17,626 nt of DNA from Bacteroidales bacterium UBA5072 (GTDB lineage Bacteria > Bacteroidota > Bacteroidia > Bacteroidales > UBA10428), in the NCBI GenBank assembly GCA_002415855.1, contig DIAS01000052.1, forward strand, positions 1 through 17,626, given 5' to 3'. The notes under the pieces are model-generated. The model saw only the letters and a program-made list of their open reading frames with translations. It made no database searches and was not told the DNA's origin. Both the position numbers and the translations under genes were made by a program. Numbering within the stretch: position 1 is the stretch's first letter; each line of letters starts with the position of its first letter. Shown here piece after piece: positions 15,278-17,626 of this stretch.

Positions 15278-15930
15278 TTAAAGATATGCAGGTTCACCTG
15301 ATTAAAACTGGTAATTACTTCATAGTTGATGTTGCGGTAATGATGGTTAAGAGAATCAACAACAATTACTTTACCCGGCCTTGCCAGCGAAGCCGCTTTG
15401 ATTCCCGCAATTGAATCCTCAAAGATGATCACCTCACTACTGTCAAGTTTTAAAAGTTTAATGGCAGCTAAAAATATATCCGGGTCGGGTTTGCTTTTGT
15501 AACTTCCGTTGTTATAAACGATGAATGGCCTGTCAACCAATTTATCCAGGCCGAGATGGCTGATGTAGAAATCAATATTCTCCTTGCCCGAGGCAGTGGC
15601 AACTGCATATGGAATGTGATTATTCCTCAGATAATTAATAAAATCCACAGCACCGGGCGCATAATCAATCCCGCTTTTCAGGCACAACATCTGGTAAATG
15701 GATTCCTTTTCTGCTATGTACCTGCCTATCTCATAGGCAGACAACTCACTGCCAAAGACAGCCGGAAGGATGAGTTCATTGTTTTTCCCGTGAATCTTTG
15801 CATTTTTTTCCTGGTCGGACAGGTACAGATGATGGGATTCCAGAAAAATATCCCAGGCCTGGTTATGCAAGTGGGTATCCCACAACAGCGTGCCGTTAAA
15901 ATCAAAAACAACCCCTTTAAAATGCTTCAT
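15274..15930 (-). CDS. HAD-superfamily hydrolase, beta-phosphoglucomutase/phosphatase type
   Basis: This 218-residue cytoplasmic HAD-IA protein has a helical cap after motif I. The nucleophile is Asp10 in FDFNGTLLWDT. Motif II is VATASG (Thr112/Ser114), motif III is KSKPDP (Lys147) and motif IV is IFEDSIAGI (Glu171, Asp172). In classical phosphatases and beta-phosphoglucomutase the residue two after the nucleophile is Asp, the general acid/base. Here it is Asn12, which may change rate or chemistry. Small phosphate esters are the likely substrates. It overlaps the downstream PHP phosphoesterase by ATGA and follows clpP after 68 bp, suggesting one transcript and possibly consecutive dephosphorylation steps. 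Confidence 0.87.
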   Translation of the reverse strand: MKHFKGVVFDFNGTLLWDTHLHNQAWDIFLESHHLYLSDQEKNAKIHGKNNELILPAVFGSELSAYEIGRYIAEKESIYQMLCLKSGIDYAPGAVDFINYLRNNHIPYAVATASGKENIDFYISHLGLDKLVDRPFIVYNNGSYKSKPDPDIFLAAIKLLKLDSSEVIIFEDSIAGIKAASLARPGKVIVVDSLNHHYRNINYEVITSFNQVNLHIFK

Positions 15931-15998
15931 TTTCTAAAAAATCCCTGACCTGCCATCCACAATCTACACAAAACATAAAGTGCTTACCTGCCGACATA

Positions 15999-16601
15999 TC
16001 ATTTGATCGAATACATTTTATCCACGATACCATAAGCTATTGATTCACCGGCATCCATCCAGTGATCGCGATCAAAATCCTTTAGAACCTGTTCAACGGT
16101 TTGGTTGCAGTTTTTGGCCAAAATCTCTGCTGCGATTTCCTTTGATTTGGTGATCTGCCGTGCATGGATCTCAATATCGCTGGCCCTGCCCTGCAAGTAC
16201 TCGATGCTTGGCTGATGGATCATCACTTCACCCAGTGGATAAATGTACCGCTCTCCTTTTTGTCCTGCCGAAAGCAGGATAGAGCCCATTGATGCTGCAA
16301 GGCCCATGCAGACTGTTGAAACAGGAGATGCAATCAGATTCATCGTATCCAGTATGGAATAACCCGAAGTGATGATACCGCCCGGGCTGTTAATATAAAA
16401 GGTTATTTTTTGCCCGGGTTTCATTGCCTCGAGGTACAGCAACCGGCTCACGATATCTTTAGCTGACTCATCGTCCACTGGTCCCCAGAGGAATATCTTC
16501 CTTTGCTCCAGGAATTTCAGTTCAATCATTTTCTGTAACCCCTGCTGTTTTTCAGGATTTTTGCTGTCGTCTGGAACTGAATCGGTTCTTATTGTTCTCA
16601 T
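15999..16601 (-). CDS. clpP: ClpP-type ATP-dependent protease proteolytic subunit
   Basis: This 200-residue serine peptidase forms barrel complexes with an AAA+ unfoldase. The triad is visible: Ser104 (GLAASMGS), His129 (VMIHQP) and Asp179 (FDRDHWM), with YINSPGG at 69-75 lining the substrate groove. About 24 polar residues precede the conserved core and could be a propeptide or an extended axial loop. No clpX, clpA or tig gene is adjacent, which suggests a stand-alone second ClpP rather than the main clpP-clpX operon copy, though the rest of the genome is not visible. The ATG at 16601 is preceded by an A-rich leader. The methyltransferase gene ends 75 bp upstream and the HAD gene starts 68 bp downstream, all on the minus strand. 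Confidence 0.92.
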   Translation of the reverse strand: MRTIRTDSVPDDSKNPEKQQGLQKMIELKFLEQRKIFLWGPVDDESAKDIVSRLLYLEAMKPGQKITFYINSPGGIITSGYSILDTMNLIASPVSTVCMGLAASMGSILLSAGQKGERYIYPLGEVMIHQPSIEYLQGRASDIEIHARQITKSKEIAAEILAKNCNQTVEQVLKDFDRDHWMDAGESIAYGIVDKMYSIK

Positions 16602-16676
16602 CTTGTAAACATATTTGGTTAATTGTTGACTGTATTCATTTTTACCCGGAATATCCGCTAATTATTGGCCGTTTAG

Positions 16677-17537
16677 TTAAAGATATGGGTTTTTTGAAAG
16701 AGCAGAAACCCTAAAGCCATCCTTTCTTAAATCATTTTGTACACCAGGTGAAATCTGCGATTTAAAAGCGATAATTGTTGCATGGCAATAGTTTAAAAGC
16801 CTCAGATAACACAGGACATCCTGGATAAAGATTAAGAACCGGGTAGCGATAAACCCGGGTGAACGCATATTGCTGTTGTGGCCGGCAATACTTTCTATAT
16901 AAATATCATTGAAGTATTTCACACCCATAAATGGCTTGTCCATAGCCATCAACATTTTCTTTATTTCTTTTGATTTAATACGGAATATAAAATTGCCGCT
17001 GGGTTCGTAATCGATGTTCTTCCCTTGGCGGATCAGCTTCTTCAGAGAACGCTTCAGAAAATCAATCAGATAATAACGGTCATCAGTGGGTTCAATAAGA
17101 ATTACAGCTACAGATGCAACCCGTAACATTTCATAAAACGCAATGGGAGGTCGTGGAAAATGATGATAGCTTGCTTTACAAAATACAAAGTCAAAGCTGT
17201 TGTCTTCAAACGGAATATTCTCTGCATTAACGGCGTAATATTGATCAATATATCCCCTTTCCTTCGCAATCATGAGATATTTGTCCGTTAAACTGCTGGC
17301 TATAGCCTCAAGATTAAGTTTTTTTATAAGATATGCATCAGCGCCATACATACCATCACCGATCGTCAGCACCTTAGCACCCTGATAATGCCTTAACAGC
17401 GAAGCCACGGTACCGATCATTCTGGCATGTCGCCATGCATCAATGCAGTCGGGATTAGAATAACAGGATGCCAACACTGAATCTTCTTCGTATTTAGCGT
17501 GTCTTTCATAACTGCGTAAGAATGCTTCTTTTTCCAT
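16677..17537 (-). CDS. Class I SAM-dependent methyltransferase (Methyltransf_11-like)
   Basis: This 286-residue protein has the SAM-binding motif KVLTIGDGMYGADA at 55-68, a variant of VLDxGCGxG. Its central NIPFEDNSFDFVFCKASYHHFPRP (from about 107) is the classic post-II/motif IV region of Methyltransf_11 enzymes. The region after about 155 (RSLKKLIRQGKN onward) is basic and does not suggest a known substrate domain. The substrate is unknown. Similar proteins often occur in surface-polysaccharide clusters, but none is visible here. A TTG two codons upstream (17543) could serve as start, but the ATG at 17537 is preferred. Upstream lies a short C/A-rich repeat at the window edge. Confidence 0.82.
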   Translation of the reverse strand: MEKEAFLRSYERHAKYEEDSVLASCYSNPDCIDAWRHARMIGTVASLLRHYQGAKVLTIGDGMYGADAYLIKKLNLEAIASSLTDKYLMIAKERGYIDQYYAVNAENIPFEDNSFDFVFCKASYHHFPRPPIAFYEMLRVASVAVILIEPTDDRYYLIDFLKRSLKKLIRQGKNIDYEPSGNFIFRIKSKEIKKMLMAMDKPFMGVKYFNDIYIESIAGHNSNMRSPGFIATRFLIFIQDVLCYLRLLNYCHATIIAFKSQISPGVQNDLRKDGFRVSALSKNPYL

Positions 17538-17578
17538 TGACAATTAATATAGGCCTAAGATAATGAAAAATAGGTTTT

Positions 17579-17618
17579 GATGGTTGTGCATACATTGGAT
17601 GAAACCATCACAACCATC
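17579..17618. repeat. 10-bp inverted repeat upstream of the methyltransferase
   Basis: GATGGTTGTG (17579-17588) and CACAACCATC (17609-17618) can pair around a 20-base loop. The right arm lies inside the 9-bp array, so the pairing may be a by-product of that repeat. Confidence 0.5.
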
Positions 17619-17626
17619 ACAACCAT
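17604..17626 (+). repeat. Nonanucleotide array ACCATCACA, cut by window end
   Basis: Two full 9-bp units and five bases of a third run to the last base of the window, so the true length is unknown. It is in the leader region of the methyltransferase gene. Confidence 0.65.

Overview
The window is about 17.6 kb of chromosome from a member of the Bacteroidota, probably an environmental or gut Bacteroidales-like lineage. The gene families point there (PA14-containing GH3, a likely GH95, Nuc_H_symport permease, DUF4136/PDZ lipid- or secretion-type protein, a stand-alone ClpP). So do the A-rich leaders without Shine-Dalgarno sites, several TAnnTTTG-like promoter elements, and AT-rich intergenic DNA carrying short tandem and REP-like repeats. 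This lineage call is an inference from content; no rRNA or other marker gene is present. I see no tRNA, rRNA, CRISPR array, complete insertion sequence or phage gene.

Layout. (1) 1-145, minus strand: the 5' end of an apparently GH95-type glycosidase, cut by the window edge and carrying an in-frame TGA between its signal peptide and mature start. (2) 417-6574, plus strand: an MFS permease of the nucleoside:H+ symporter family, a secreted GH3 beta-xylosidase/glucosidase with a PA14 insert, and a Cu(I)-exporting P1B ATPase. They are followed by a long hairpin in the convergent gap. (3) 6722-9013, minus strand: a secreted M28 metallopeptidase whose C-terminal half looks like a degenerate M19 (renal dipeptidase) barrel without its metal ligands. 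(4) 9147-10684, plus strand: a leucine-rich-repeat protein with a J-domain-like HPD segment, then a small NAD(P)-binding epimerase-like protein. (5) 10731-10891: a 23-copy heptanucleotide array that runs into the stop codon of the next gene. (6) 10891-13614, minus strand: a secreted PDZ-DUF4136-PDZ protein and a PLP trans-sulfuration enzyme. (7) 13615-14371: 757 bp with no credible gene but dense in perfect hairpins, ending in a REP-like inverted repeat that supplies the last codons and stop of the next gene. (8) 14372-17537, minus strand: methyltransferase, ClpP, HAD hydrolase and PHP phosphoesterase, the last two overlapping by ATGA.

How genes may work together. The likely GH95, GH3 and permease form a plausible plant- or algal-glycan utilisation edge: extracellular trimming of side chains and backbone, then uptake. 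The HAD and PHP genes are translationally coupled and probably act in nucleotide or small phosphate-ester metabolism. The others look like separate housekeeping units.

The most unusual content is the M28/pseudo-M19 fusion, the J-like LRR protein, the family of C/A-rich tandem arrays with 7-, 8- and 9-bp units, and the structured 13.9-14.4 kb segment.
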